Shown here piece by piece: positions 18,038 through 26,426 of a stretch of DNA of 64,000 bases (positions within the stretch are counted from its first letter, which is position 1; each line of letters begins with the position of its first letter). Source of the stretch: Lachnospiraceae bacterium (lineage in GTDB: Bacteria; Bacillota; Clostridia; Lachnospirales; Lachnospiraceae); NCBI GenBank assembly GCA_017938315.1, contig JAGBBV010000008.1, forward strand, positions 1 through 64,000, given 5' to 3'. The notes beneath the pieces were generated by a model. That model did not search any database. It was given only the letters and a program-made list of their open reading frames with translations, and had not been told where the DNA came from. The position numbers and the translations under genes were made by a program.

Positions 18038-18608
18038 TTAACTCCTCCCCCACATTCATTTGCAGGCTGTTTTCTTTCTCTCTTACTTTGTTTTCACGTT
18101 CTGTTAGTTCCTGTTCCCATGATGCATATTGATTAATAATGTTATTTTTATAATTTAATATATTAGGATTATCGCTATTTAAAGTAATGGCAAACATAGC
18201 AATTACCATGATTACTAAAATAATATTTATCAGCACCGAAACATGGTATTTGTTCACCCTGCTTTTTGGACGTGCAGGCCGGATCCGTTCACGTACGGGC
18301 GTCCTATCTGCATCTTCTGCATCGTGCACAAAAGTCATGTACATGGGAATGGGACGAATTTCTTCTTCCGATATGCCGAGACTTTGCAGTTCTTCCTGCA
18401 AATGCCTTAAATATTCCCATCCCAGCGGTGTACGGAATACCTTCTTATCCAAAAGCTGGTCATAAACGGCAAGACGGTTTCTGCCCGATTTGCCGGTCAT
18501 ACGGGTTTCAAAATATCTGGCTAATTTGATTTCTTCTTCAGCTGTTTTGGCATCCTTTTCAGAGCCGAAACGATAGCCGTTCATCAGTAACTTGTCATTA
18601 TCTGCCAT
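18009..18608 (-). CDS. Conserved single-pass membrane protein of unknown function
   Basis: 199 residues. The first roughly 125 residues are soluble and helical with many charged residues; a single TM helix lies at about 124-144 (VSVLINIILVIMVIAMFAIT), then a short Gln/Glu/Lys-rich coiled coil and a polar tail. Its end overlaps the response regulator start by 29 nt, implying co-translation. The topology, with cytoplasmic N-domain and outer coiled coil, is compatible with a sensor or regulator accessory, but this is inference. AAAGGATT precedes the start. Confidence 0.75.
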   Translation of the reverse strand: MADNDKLLMNGYRFGSEKDAKTAEEEIKLARYFETRMTGKSGRNRLAVYDQLLDKKVFRTPLGWEYLRHLQEELQSLGISEEEIRPIPMYMTFVHDAEDADRTPVRERIRPARPKSRVNKYHVSVLINIILVIMVIAMFAITLNSDNPNILNYKNNIINQYASWEQELTERENKVREKENSLQMNVGEELNGATENTGG

Positions 18609-18643
18609 AGCACAATCCTTTTCTTTGGAATGATGATAATTTT

Positions 18644-18669
18644 AAAACCACCGTATCTGCGGTGGTTTT
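18644..18669 (-). terminator. Hairpin terminator at the left edge of element 1, probably the original ssrA terminator
   Basis: AAAACCACCG/CGGTGGTTTT forms a perfect 10-bp stem with a 6-nt loop, T-rich on both sides. It lies between the recombinase gene and the chromosomal membrane-protein gene. If element 1 were removed through the shared AGTGGA, this hairpin would follow directly after ssrA on the minus strand. Confidence 0.7.
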
Positions 18670-18674
18670 ATTTA

Positions 18675-18680
18675 AGTGGA
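18675..18680 (+). other. Left attachment core of element 1 (candidate)
   Basis: AGTGGA here recurs in the same orientation at 31234-31239, exactly at the 3' end of ssrA. Serine recombinases need only a very short identical core, so a 6-bp match at the two predicted ends is sufficient but not proof. Confidence 0.5.
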
Positions 18681-18705
18681 AGTGCATGATTAATATCCGA
18701 ACCCC

Positions 18706-20343
18706 TTACAGAAAAAAATCATTATTCTCTGGCTCCAAATACTTCTCATAGTCCATTTCCACTTCATTTGTAAAGTCACCATTATTTTTAACTCGCATTA
18801 CCAAATAATCTAAATTTTCAATAATATTAATTGTATCCTCAAACTGAAGCGTTCTTCTGTCATCTGTATAATAGAATGTAATTACAACCTTATCTTTATA
18901 CAGATAAATCCTATCAATTAAATCTGATAATGCATTTTTGTAATACACACCATCTCTGTTGAGTTTTCCTGCCCAACTCTCAAAATATCTTACCACATCA
19001 TCAAATTTAAGTCCATTCTTTTGTCTATTCTTATCCACAGCAATTGATTCTTCAAGAGATTTTTTCTGTTTTTCCAATTCTTCAATTTCTGAAACAATTG
19101 AATCAAATAAATTACCCTTCTTAATAAATGAAATCAATCTCTTTAACTGCTTATTAACTTCTTTCAAAGATGCTTCTTTACTCTTAATCAAATCCTCTGT
19201 AAAACCATTTTTTGAATTATAATAATTAAAACATTTATTAGCAATAAGAATCCTTAAGGATGCATCATTAAGCAGATTATCAATTTCATACTTAACAATT
19301 GATTCAACTTCTTTCTTCCTCTTATTTTTCATTGTACATTTATGCTTTCTTGCATTTTTACATGAATAGTAGTAATGAATATCTCCATGTCTACCAGTTC
19401 CACAGGTTCCTTGCATGGTTTCCCCGCATTCTCCACAGTAAATATGTCCTGACAACCAATAATCCGCAATTGGAGCATCTGGATTATTCTTTTTAATAGC
19501 ACCTTTTCCACCACGCTTGTTTTCATCAAGTTTCTTTTGTGCAGCTTCAAAAAGTTCATCAGTTACTATTCGTGGCATTCCACCCTTAATTGGTTCTGGT
19601 AAAGAACGCCAATGATATTCACCAATGTAAGCCCTATTTCGCAGAATATTTGCCAGTGTTGATACCACAAAAGGTCTTCCCGTAGAAGATTTAAACCCTT
19701 CCGAATCCAGTTCATTTGCAATTACTTTCAAAGATTTTCCATTAACATAATCGTTGAAAATTCTTTTAACTACAACTGCATTTCTTTCATCAATTTCATA
19801 TTTCTGCTGACTTTTCCCTTTATAGCCTAAAATTTTACGACCGTTGTATAAACATTGTTTAGCATTATCTGCCAAACCGCGGGTTACATTCTGTGAAAGG
19901 TCAATAATGTAATTATGTGCCATAGCGGCATAAAGCCCTTGTACTGCATAACGCATCCCTTCATCCTCTGGTAAGGTTTCTGATACGGTTACTATCTCTA
20001 CACCATAATCCCGCATCTTGCCATCAATCCAAAAAGAATCATGAATTTCTCTAGAGATTCTGTCCATTTTCCACACAAGTAAATACGCAGGACGTCTTAC
20101 TTTGCACTGATGAATCATATTTTGAATTCCATCTCTATCAAGATTTGTACCCGTCTTGGCATGGTCTTCAAACTCCCCATCTGCTGGAATAACATATCCA
20201 TGCTTTAATGCATATTCATGTGCTGCTTTTCTTTGCTGTTCAATTGATACATCCCTTTGCGCATCACTCGAATAGCGGTAATAACAAAATGCAACATTAC
20301 CAGGATTTCGCTCGAATTTTTTAAATTTCATTGCCATAGTCAT
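18706..20343 (-). CDS. Large serine recombinase (integrase of element 1)
   Basis: 545 residues. The N-terminal resolvase domain has the catalytic serine in YYRYSSDAQRD and the arginines of the SIEQQ and WKMDRISRE motifs; then come a recombinase domain, a zinc ribbon (CGECG ... YSCKNARKHKC, about residues 315-345) and a coiled coil (about 385-440). Such enzymes integrate elements at short att sites without tyrosine chemistry. It lies at the left end of the element, about 26 bp from the candidate core. An AGGAG site suits the ATG at 20343 or, with better spacing, the one at 20337. Confidence 0.95.
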   Translation of the reverse strand: MTMAMKFKKFERNPGNVAFCYYRYSSDAQRDVSIEQQRKAAHEYALKHGYVIPADGEFEDHAKTGTNLDRDGIQNMIHQCKVRRPAYLLVWKMDRISREIHDSFWIDGKMRDYGVEIVTVSETLPEDEGMRYAVQGLYAAMAHNYIIDLSQNVTRGLADNAKQCLYNGRKILGYKGKSQQKYEIDERNAVVVKRIFNDYVNGKSLKVIANELDSEGFKSSTGRPFVVSTLANILRNRAYIGEYHWRSLPEPIKGGMPRIVTDELFEAAQKKLDENKRGGKGAIKKNNPDAPIADYWLSGHIYCGECGETMQGTCGTGRHGDIHYYYSCKNARKHKCTMKNKRKKEVESIVKYEIDNLLNDASLRILIANKCFNYYNSKNGFTEDLIKSKEASLKEVNKQLKRLISFIKKGNLFDSIVSEIEELEKQKKSLEESIAVDKNRQKNGLKFDDVVRYFESWAGKLNRDGVYYKNALSDLIDRIYLYKDKVVITFYYTDDRRTLQFEDTINIIENLDYLVMRVKNNGDFTNEVEMDYEKYLEPENNDFFL

Positions 20344-20366
20344 TTCTCCTTCTATTTATTAGATTG

Positions 20367-20443
20367 AGCTTCTGTAAAGAAGCTATGTAAAAGCAACTCT
20401 TTTTCATTTTTATGTTTTTTTGTGGGAGCCTTACGACTCCCAC
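20367..20443. other. Two hairpins between primase and recombinase genes
   Basis: AGCTTCT/AGAAGCT (20367-20384, loop GTAA) and GTGGGAG/CTCCCAC (20422-20443). Neither has a T-run on the correct side in either direction, so they are not ordinary terminators; they may modulate the recombinase mRNA or serve as binding sites. Confidence 0.5.
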
Positions 20444-20477
20444 AAACTTCTGCCAGTTAAAGCACTGATTCCTGATA

Positions 20478-22166
20478 CTATTCATCATTGCCATAACCGT
20501 TTTTACTACTTACACGAAGAAGTCCTCTGTAATGGTCTTTTAAGACCGGTGTACAAATTTTTTCTACGTCCCCACCGGTGTAGGTAGGGTTTTTCCAATC
20601 GTCTAATCCAAAACTTACAATCAATCTTTCTGGTTTATCCATCCGATTACTTGGACGAATGGTACGTTTCTTATCCTCACAAGACCACTCAGGACAATCC
20701 TCAATCACATTGATAATGCTATCAGTAAATTTATCACGTGCCAAAATCTGTCCGTTAGGGAAATTAGTTCTATACCAACTTTTATACAATGAAAAAAGGA
20801 AATCGAAAGGTAAAAGGTCCCACACAAATTGAGGAGAAAGTTCTTCAAAAAACTGCCGTACAGGGTCATTATATTCCTTGAACTCAGCCAAGGCAGTCAC
20901 ACAGGTTTGCGGTTCAGACAATACGTAATAATTCATGTTTAATACTTTATATAAGACATATTCCAAAACATCTGTCCTGTGTAAATACTCATCTTTAATG
21001 TACTTTCTTTCTTTTCCTGTGAAGCACTTTTCAAACGGAACAAATAACTGCCTACGATAAAATGAATCTGATTTGTCTTTTACTTTTGGCTTTTCATTCA
21101 AACACTCAACTACAAAACCGTAGAACTGATAACTAATTGGTTTCTTATATTTTCTGTTAATTGAAATAACGTCATTAGTGATAACAGCTTTAATATTTGC
21201 TGCCTTATCAATATATGTTCCTACATCATTTTCATCTTGAATTACTGCATTCGCTCTAATTAATGGCTCTAACATAAAATCTTTACTAAAGTCCTCCAAT
21301 GATATAGACGCGTAACTTCCGTCTCCACATAATGACCGCATAAGTTCACACAACGTTCCTTTACCGTTATTACCCTTTTCTGAATAAAACCAAGCAGATT
21401 TATTCCATCTTACGAATGGTCTGATAATAGCTCCAAGAATTTGCCATAAAAGTTCGACAATTTCAGGGTCATCAGATAAATCTTCCATCCACGATTCAAC
21501 ATCCCAATCTGTTCCATCGTCATCATTATGTATTGTGACATTTGTAGCAGCAGGATTATAATTCACTCTTGATTTACTTAAGAAGACATACTCTGGTGAA
21601 AAAAGTTCTAATACCTTTGTCGAATAATCAAAAATACCATTGTTGACAGCAATCAAGTCTTTATCAGTAGTTCTTTTCACTCTTGGTGCTTGCATATTTA
21701 ACAATTCCAACACTTCGGAAAGTTCTCGACTCGAAATAGAATAATTATATTCATGAGCTACACGCTTAATTTCATCTTCATCCGTGATGTATAAGCCTGA
21801 ATTTTCTCCTGTGTCACAATAAATAGCAAGCAAATCATAACTTGGGTCGGCATTATCTCCACCACACTTCACCCTAACAATATGATGGGTAAACAACATA
21901 ATTGTTGCAATCTGTGATGCACACAGCTTTTGTGGAATTGTTAATTTACAGCCTTTAGGAAGTATTTGATTTTCCAAAACAATCTGTGACTTAATGATAG
22001 CAACAAGTTCCTTCTCGATTTCATCAGGAGATGGAAGATTATCCCTATCTAACGTATCAAGATAATCATTTGTACAAGTACGAATGATTTCATTCAACGT
22101 TCGTCCTGTGATAAATGCAAAATTAGTATTTGCACTATCAACAAAGTTGATATTTAATTCGTTCAT
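20478..22166 (-). CDS. Phage/plasmid primase-helicase, D5/P4 type
   Basis: 562 residues. The C-terminal half is an SF3-like helicase: P-loop SEKGNNGKGTL (about 287-297), acidic Walker B-like VIQDEND, and a sensor asparagine in VECLNEKPK followed by DSFYRRQLFVPF, typical of D5_N/P4-type replication proteins. The N-terminal third is helical and unassigned; no clear primase DxD motif is visible to me. It probably unwinds the element origin. The start has no recognisable Shine-Dalgarno sequence and lies 19 nt beyond a terminator stem, consistent with tight control by the upstream attenuator. Confidence 0.88.
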   Translation of the reverse strand: MNELNINFVDSANTNFAFITGRTLNEIIRTCTNDYLDTLDRDNLPSPDEIEKELVAIIKSQIVLENQILPKGCKLTIPQKLCASQIATIMLFTHHIVRVKCGGDNADPSYDLLAIYCDTGENSGLYITDEDEIKRVAHEYNYSISSRELSEVLELLNMQAPRVKRTTDKDLIAVNNGIFDYSTKVLELFSPEYVFLSKSRVNYNPAATNVTIHNDDDGTDWDVESWMEDLSDDPEIVELLWQILGAIIRPFVRWNKSAWFYSEKGNNGKGTLCELMRSLCGDGSYASISLEDFSKDFMLEPLIRANAVIQDENDVGTYIDKAANIKAVITNDVISINRKYKKPISYQFYGFVVECLNEKPKVKDKSDSFYRRQLFVPFEKCFTGKERKYIKDEYLHRTDVLEYVLYKVLNMNYYVLSEPQTCVTALAEFKEYNDPVRQFFEELSPQFVWDLLPFDFLFSLYKSWYRTNFPNGQILARDKFTDSIINVIEDCPEWSCEDKKRTIRPSNRMDKPERLIVSFGLDDWKNPTYTGGDVEKICTPVLKDHYRGLLRVSSKNGYGNDE

Positions 22167-22181
22167 ACTAACAACGGGTAC

Positions 22182-22261
22182 AAAAAAGCACCCTAATCCT
22201 TTCTGAGTAGAGTGCTTGCATCATATCATTTTATCTATATTAAGATACATAAGCTCTACTC
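22182..22261 (-). promoter_or_regulatory. Terminator/antiterminator leader of the primase gene
   Basis: In the minus-strand RNA three segments compete. A (22251-22261) GAGTAGAGCTT can pair with B (22205-22217) AAGCACTCTACTC, 8 contiguous pairs plus 3 more across a 2-nt bulge. B can instead pair with C (22186-22193) GGGTGCTT, 8 pairs, followed at once by a T-run, making a terminator just ahead of the primase ATG. B-C is stronger on the minus strand (G-U pair) than on the plus strand (mismatch), so it belongs to the primase transcript. Confidence 0.7.
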
Positions 22262-22500
22262 TATTTCATCAAAGAATATCTATGACGAATGTAATACAAT
22301 ACACATTCTATAGATGCCCTCTTTGGCGGGCGAGCTTAATGTACCACTCAACAACTTACCTATCCTTTCAGGCTTCACTTCCCTTCCAGAATCAGCAGTA
22401 ATCTGAAAATTCTAATCCATAAATATAAAACCTTTTAATATGTGAATCAGTTTTACAACATAGGGATTCTAGGTTTAATTTCCTCCTTGATTATTATTCT
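22218..22500. other. Gap between primase leader and HTH gene
   Basis: Beyond the attenuator segments this 283-bp stretch is AT-rich and shows no protein-like reading frame. It includes the 5' part of the primase leader RNA. I did not find a convincing promoter of its own, so the primase transcript may start at the HTH gene promoter (23294-23322). Confidence 0.5.
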
Positions 22501-23262
22501 CTATTTAAAGAGTAAAATCTCTTTCTGCTCATTAATGTCATCTGAATAATATGATATATATTCTTCAGTAATTATTTCTTTATCATCAATTAATATAATC
22601 GAAAGATTACCTTTAAACGAAAGGGTATTTTTCAATTTAATGAGATAATCATATACTTCTTGTTCATCAACTACTAATGAACATTTTCTTGATGCATCCA
22701 GTGATAGAAAAATGAATTTTCCAAGTTGACTTTTTAACAATGGCATCCATTTATTCATTCCCATATTTTTAAATGATACAAACTGAATGACCCATTTTAT
22801 TTCATCAATTTCTAATACGCAATCAGCATTGTATTTCCTTCCTGTGCTCCCATCCATTTTCTTATATTGAGGAAAAATATCCTTCTCAATAAGGGTATTA
22901 GTAATCAGTCCCATTCCAAATACTTTAAATTCATTCCTTTGAATTTTCAGCTTATCTTCAGCCTGAATAATCAATTCATCTGAATAACTGATATCAATCT
23001 CATCTTCTGATACATCAACATATCCTGCCGCTTGCATAAGCATCTCAAATGTAATATTATTTTTTGGCTTTGCTCTGTCGGCTGTTAATTTCTTGATGAG
23101 CTGCGGTGTTGCCTTGTAATCACCTTTTAGAACCCTTGTTATACCAGCAGCGCTAACACCCGCATCCTGTGCATATCTTCTGATAGAACGTTCTTCGTTA
23201 GTCCCCTTTGCACTCATTATTAAGCTATTGACTTTATCAATATTGTAATCAGTTTCACTCAT
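22501..23262 (-). CDS. HTH regulator with large C-terminal domain
   Basis: 253 residues. Residues about 25-60 form an XRE-like helix-turn-helix (RRYAQDAGVSAAGITRVLKG). From about residue 120 an alpha/beta domain follows (NADCVLEIDEIKWVIQF ... KCSLVVDEQEVYDYLIKLK) that I do not recognise; the pattern of a conserved Asp, then a beta strand, resembles nuclease-like folds, but catalytic residues are not convincing. Located next to the structured core and behind a strong promoter, it is the likely master regulator of the element, comparable in position to Stl-type repressors of satellites (inference). Confidence 0.75.
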   Translation of the reverse strand: MSETDYNIDKVNSLIMSAKGTNEERSIRRYAQDAGVSAAGITRVLKGDYKATPQLIKKLTADRAKPKNNITFEMLMQAAGYVDVSEDEIDISYSDELIIQAEDKLKIQRNEFKVFGMGLITNTLIEKDIFPQYKKMDGSTGRKYNADCVLEIDEIKWVIQFVSFKNMGMNKWMPLLKSQLGKFIFLSLDASRKCSLVVDEQEVYDYLIKLKNTLSFKGNLSIILIDDKEIITEEYISYYSDDINEQKEILLFK

Positions 23263-23293
23263 TTCATCTCACCAAACTCTCTTTTATGTTTCA

Positions 23294-23322
23294 ATAATAC
23301 ACCTTTAATGTTTACATGTCAA
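23294..23322 (-). promoter_or_regulatory. Promoter of the HTH regulator gene
   Basis: Minus-strand TTGACA (23317-23322), 17-bp spacer, TATTAT (23294-23299): near consensus and 32 bp from the start codon. Confidence 0.85.
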
Positions 23323-23459
23323 CAACTAATCGCGAATTATGTTTATTTGTAATCACTCGTAAAAAAATGAAATGGAACCACATAAATCTGAACAGGCTTA
23401 AACACTGATTCTAGAGTCCGAGCATCCACACCACTCTTCTGTCACCACGAAGTGGCTTG

Positions 23460-24075
23460 CTCTTGATAAGAGTAAAATGATAAATGATACACTGATATAC
23501 CGAGATGCTATACATATGAAAATACTGATTCTGTCATCCTCGCATAATTTGAATCATATCATTTATCATTCTCTTGTCATGAGTGACCTAAACTAATTAT
23601 CAATTGATAGTTATACAGGACCCGATAGGGACACCTGCGAATGCAGGTGGTAAGATACGAGCGTCGGCTGTGCCGACCACGGTTGCCAATAGGCAAATGT
23701 GTCACTCGTTCTTATCCTGTTTCCTTCTTTCCTCCACGACTGCTCCATAAAGGCGTGGGATAAGGAAATATTGTTATTTTATCAAGGCTTTGCAAAGGGG
23801 CACACACTGACTATGTCATATGCCGCCTGCCGCAAAGCCATATATTTTCAGCTGATATATGAGTAGTTATCAGCTGACTCTTTGCAGCAATAATTCAAAC
23901 TTGGTGACACACAGATATATTATTGCTGCAACCATATTGATAGTTATGTATTTTCTACTTGCTGCATAATTGCAGCAACGCGAAGCGGACTTTGTCCGCT
24001 AAAAATTTATTGGAACATTCGCTTGTCGAATGATATAAAAAAATAACTCCAACAGATGGCGCAACTCCAATCTGT
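23460..24075. ncRNA. Large array of stem-loops (candidate ornate structured RNA or origin region)
   Basis: This gene-free stretch contains consecutive non-crossing perfect stems: 23460/23472 (5 bp), 23476-23489 with 23557-23570 (14 bp), 23581-23587 with 23701-23707 (7 bp) enclosing three hairpins at 23632-23649, 23663-23677 and 23683-23695, then 23786-23793 with 23832-23839 (8), 23848-23877 (10), 23882-23894 with 23919-23931 (13), 23959-23978 (8), 23984-24000 (7), 24016-24032 (6) and 24052-24075 (6). Size and setting recall the large ornate RNAs of phages and mobile elements (GOLLD, ROOL), but I cannot match either by eye. Strand is undecided. Confidence 0.6.
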
Positions 24076-24099
24076 AGAGCATTCAATTCATAAAAAAAC

Positions 24100-24280
24100 A
24101 GCCCAGTAATGGGCTACTTTTATCTTGCCATATCAAAAATCGCCCTCTAGTGGGCTACTTTTATTCTTGTCCGCATTAATATAGCCCGCTAGTGGGTTAC
24201 TTTTATCCTTGCTCACATTAATATAGCCCTCTGGTGGGCTACTTTTTCTCGCTACATTAAAAATAACCCACTAGCGGGTT
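24100..24280. repeat. Five palindromic repeats, period 40-42 bp
   Basis: Units at 24100-24115, 24141-24156, 24183-24198, 24225-24240 and 24265-24280 each have the form AGCCC-N6-GGGCT, most followed by ACTTTTAT. Unit 5 changes to AACCC/GGGTT on both arms, a compensatory pair of changes that keeps the dyad; unit 3 changes one arm to a G-U-compatible form. Spacing is close to four DNA turns. Unit 1 read on the minus strand ends in seven T, so it can also terminate the 24616-25197 transcript. Confidence 0.8.
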
Positions 24281-24301
24281 ATTTTTCAGTATATGAAAAA
24301 A

Positions 24302-24615
24302 TGTATCATATCTATGATACAACTAATATACACGTCTGATACAATAAAAAATATATAAATTAACAAAAGCCTTGAAATATCAACGTTTTTTTGATACACA
24401 CCCTAAAATACACCGAATGTATCACGTGTATCACGATTTTACCAAAACTATTTATATATAAAATACATGGTATTATCTTTCTTTTTTCTTTATATAACTT
24501 TTATAAAAAGAATGATACATATGATACAAACTTATATATAGCTAGGTTTTATCAGTGTTTAGAGTGTATCAAAAAAATAAAATTTCATGATACATGTATC
24601 ATAAAAAGTGATACA
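24302..24615. repeat. Iteron-like cluster: 12 copies of TGATACA
   Basis: TGATACA or its complement TGTATCA occurs at 24302, 24315, 24337, 24392, 24418, 24427, 24513, 24522, 24565, 24588, 24595 and 24609. Several are arranged as palindromes (24588-24601 gives TGATACATGTATCA) and some as direct pairs 9 bp apart (24418/24427, 24513/24522). Such density is not expected by chance in 314 bp and looks like a replication origin or a cooperative regulator site. Further single copies occur at 23485 and 25224. Confidence 0.75.
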
Positions 24616-25197
24616 CTATCCTTTATTATCGTTGAACTGTACCCATAACACTGAAATCATCTTCTGTATCAATTCATTCAAACTAATTTCTCCCAAACTA
24701 TCTGAGAGCATTTCAACAAATTTCTTTTCTTCTGTACTAAGCTCTTTACCACAGGTAACAATCATTCGGAAATCAATCTTTGTGTTTTTCCAAAGACTTT
24801 GAGCAAAGTCAGTTTCAGCGGAAACGCTAAATTCTGGCAGACCACAATCAAAATCCAAACATGGTGTAATTTTAGAATGTTCAGAAACCATCTCATTCAG
24901 ACGGTCTTCTTTTTCCTGTTCTAACCGAAGAATACTTGTCAAAGCATTCTTAAGAAGGATTAACGCATTAGCACATGAATACATTTTACCGTTATCCGCA
25001 CGCCACGCATTCATTGCAAGATAGTATATATTGCTCCCCATCGCTGCACAAATATTGTTTGTATCACCATATGTAATCATTGGGTTTTCAACTTCAAGGT
25101 ATTCTAATATTCGTTTTATTTTTGTAGCACTGATTGGATTTTCTACATCAAGTTTAACTTTTGTATCATTTCCATGTACATCAAATCGAATTACCAT
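24616..25197 (-). CDS. Unrecognised element protein next to the iterons
   Basis: 193 residues, mostly helical, acidic overall, no signal peptide or membrane segment. Visible features are a beta-rich N-terminus (RFDVHGNDTKVKLDVENP), a central helical portion with RLEQEKEDRLNEMV, and a C-terminal helix pair. I recognise no family. Its 3' end touches the last TGATACA copy. AGGAGGAAGTAAT precedes the start. Position suggests a replication or partition accessory, but this is not supported by any motif. Confidence 0.65.
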   Translation of the reverse strand: MVIRFDVHGNDTKVKLDVENPISATKIKRILEYLEVENPMITYGDTNNICAAMGSNIYYLAMNAWRADNGKMYSCANALILLKNALTSILRLEQEKEDRLNEMVSEHSKITPCLDFDCGLPEFSVSAETDFAQSLWKNTKIDFRMIVTCGKELSTEEKKFVEMLSDSLGEISLNELIQKMISVLWVQFNDNKG

Positions 25198-25293
25198 ATT
25201 ACTTCCTCCTGTTAAAAAAATACTGATACAGAAACAGTTATAATCCTCTGTATCGGTAAATACTAAATATTCAAAATAAAAGCCTTTCCTCGA

Positions 25294-26310
25294 TTAGAAC
25301 GATGGTGTAAAGTTTTCAAAATTATCAAATATGTAATCATCTAATCTTTGTTGAATTTGTGAGTATGCTGACCTAACTCCTAGACTGCTCTCGTAAGCGT
25401 TTTCAGCAATTTGTTTTAATTCATCATCTGAAAGAACTTCTCTACGAATAAATCCTTTAGGAAGCAAATACTTCTTTTCAATTTGTTGTATAGGTGAATT
25501 TTCAAATTCCGAAATCAAATACATATAATCCTTTAATTGAAGAGGACGTAAATTTGTTATCGAACCGATTCTTGAAGCAAGTTCTGGAATCAATCCAAAA
25601 TCAATTACATCGTCTAATGTCAGCTCCTCTTCAAACGCAGAAAAATTACATGTCTGCGCGCCAAACCCCAATGCTTTTGTACTTTTATTTTTTGCTATTT
25701 CATTAGCTTTTGCAGAAAAAGCCCCTACAAAAACCCAGCTAATATTATCTAAGCGTACACGTTTCCCGCTATCAGAAGAATGACGACGTAGCATAATATA
25801 TGGCTGAGATGATTGCACTAAAGCCAAAAGTTCTGCCTGCATTGCCGAACTAACATTATTTCCATGACTCTCGACTTTCGGTGTGACAAATTTATCGAAC
25901 TCGTCATAGACCACGATGTAGCCTTTACTTGCTTTTTCATCTATTGACAACAATGGACTATATATTTTTTCTGCACCAGAAAATCCGCTTTGGGTAAACA
26001 CCGCCGAATTTGCAATGATGATATAGGGAAATAACTCGTTCTTTATTACATCGAAAATGTATGTTTTCCCACATCCAGAAGGACCACAAAATAGATTTCT
26101 AGACACACGACCGTGTACGTGATTATACAAAAGCATACTTGCTTTTCTTACTGCCTCATCTTGCTTATAAACTCTTGTCTTTAGAAACTTATAAATTTCA
26201 CGTGGGTCTTCCAATATCTCGTTTGGTTTTTCTTCCTGCGTTTTATTCCAACCTTCTTCGTCATCAAAAATCGATTCATTGCATTTGATAAATCCAGAAA
26301 ATAGTTCCAT
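25294..26310 (-). CDS. ClpX-like AAA+ ATPase of element 1
   Basis: 338 residues. Walker A FCGPSGCGKTYIF (about 81-93), Walker B GYIVVYDEFDK (about 131-141), sensor and arginine region ISWVFVGAFSA, then LGFGAQ and DVIDFGLIPELASRIGSI, which parallels the ClpX/HslU large domain ending, and a small C-terminal domain with LGVRSAYSQIQQ. It is shorter than ClpX and lacks the N-terminal zinc-binding domain. LGF occupies the place of the ClpX IGF loop that docks on ClpP. It might remodel a replication or host protein for the element, alone or with host ClpP (inference). AGGAGGAGGTG precedes the start. Confidence 0.85.
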   Translation of the reverse strand: MELFSGFIKCNESIFDDEEGWNKTQEEKPNEILEDPREIYKFLKTRVYKQDEAVRKASMLLYNHVHGRVSRNLFCGPSGCGKTYIFDVIKNELFPYIIIANSAVFTQSGFSGAEKIYSPLLSIDEKASKGYIVVYDEFDKFVTPKVESHGNNVSSAMQAELLALVQSSQPYIMLRRHSSDSGKRVRLDNISWVFVGAFSAKANEIAKNKSTKALGFGAQTCNFSAFEEELTLDDVIDFGLIPELASRIGSITNLRPLQLKDYMYLISEFENSPIQQIEKKYLLPKGFIRREVLSDDELKQIAENAYESSLGVRSAYSQIQQRLDDYIFDNFENFTPSF

Positions 26311-26426
26311 TTATTTTCACCTCCTCCTTTGATGTTCTGCGCACGCACTAACTCAATTGAAGCATCGTGACGATGATTATAAAACAGGCTGAAACCAAAT
26401 TTGGAATCAGCCTTAATCAATCACTA

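Noticed and set aside
20422-20443. Terminator of the primase gene
   Set aside because: The stem is strong, but on the minus strand it is followed by a run of A rather than T.
24100-24280. CRISPR-like array
   Set aside because: Units are short palindromes with arm substitutions, spacing sequences are partly similar, and no cas gene is present.
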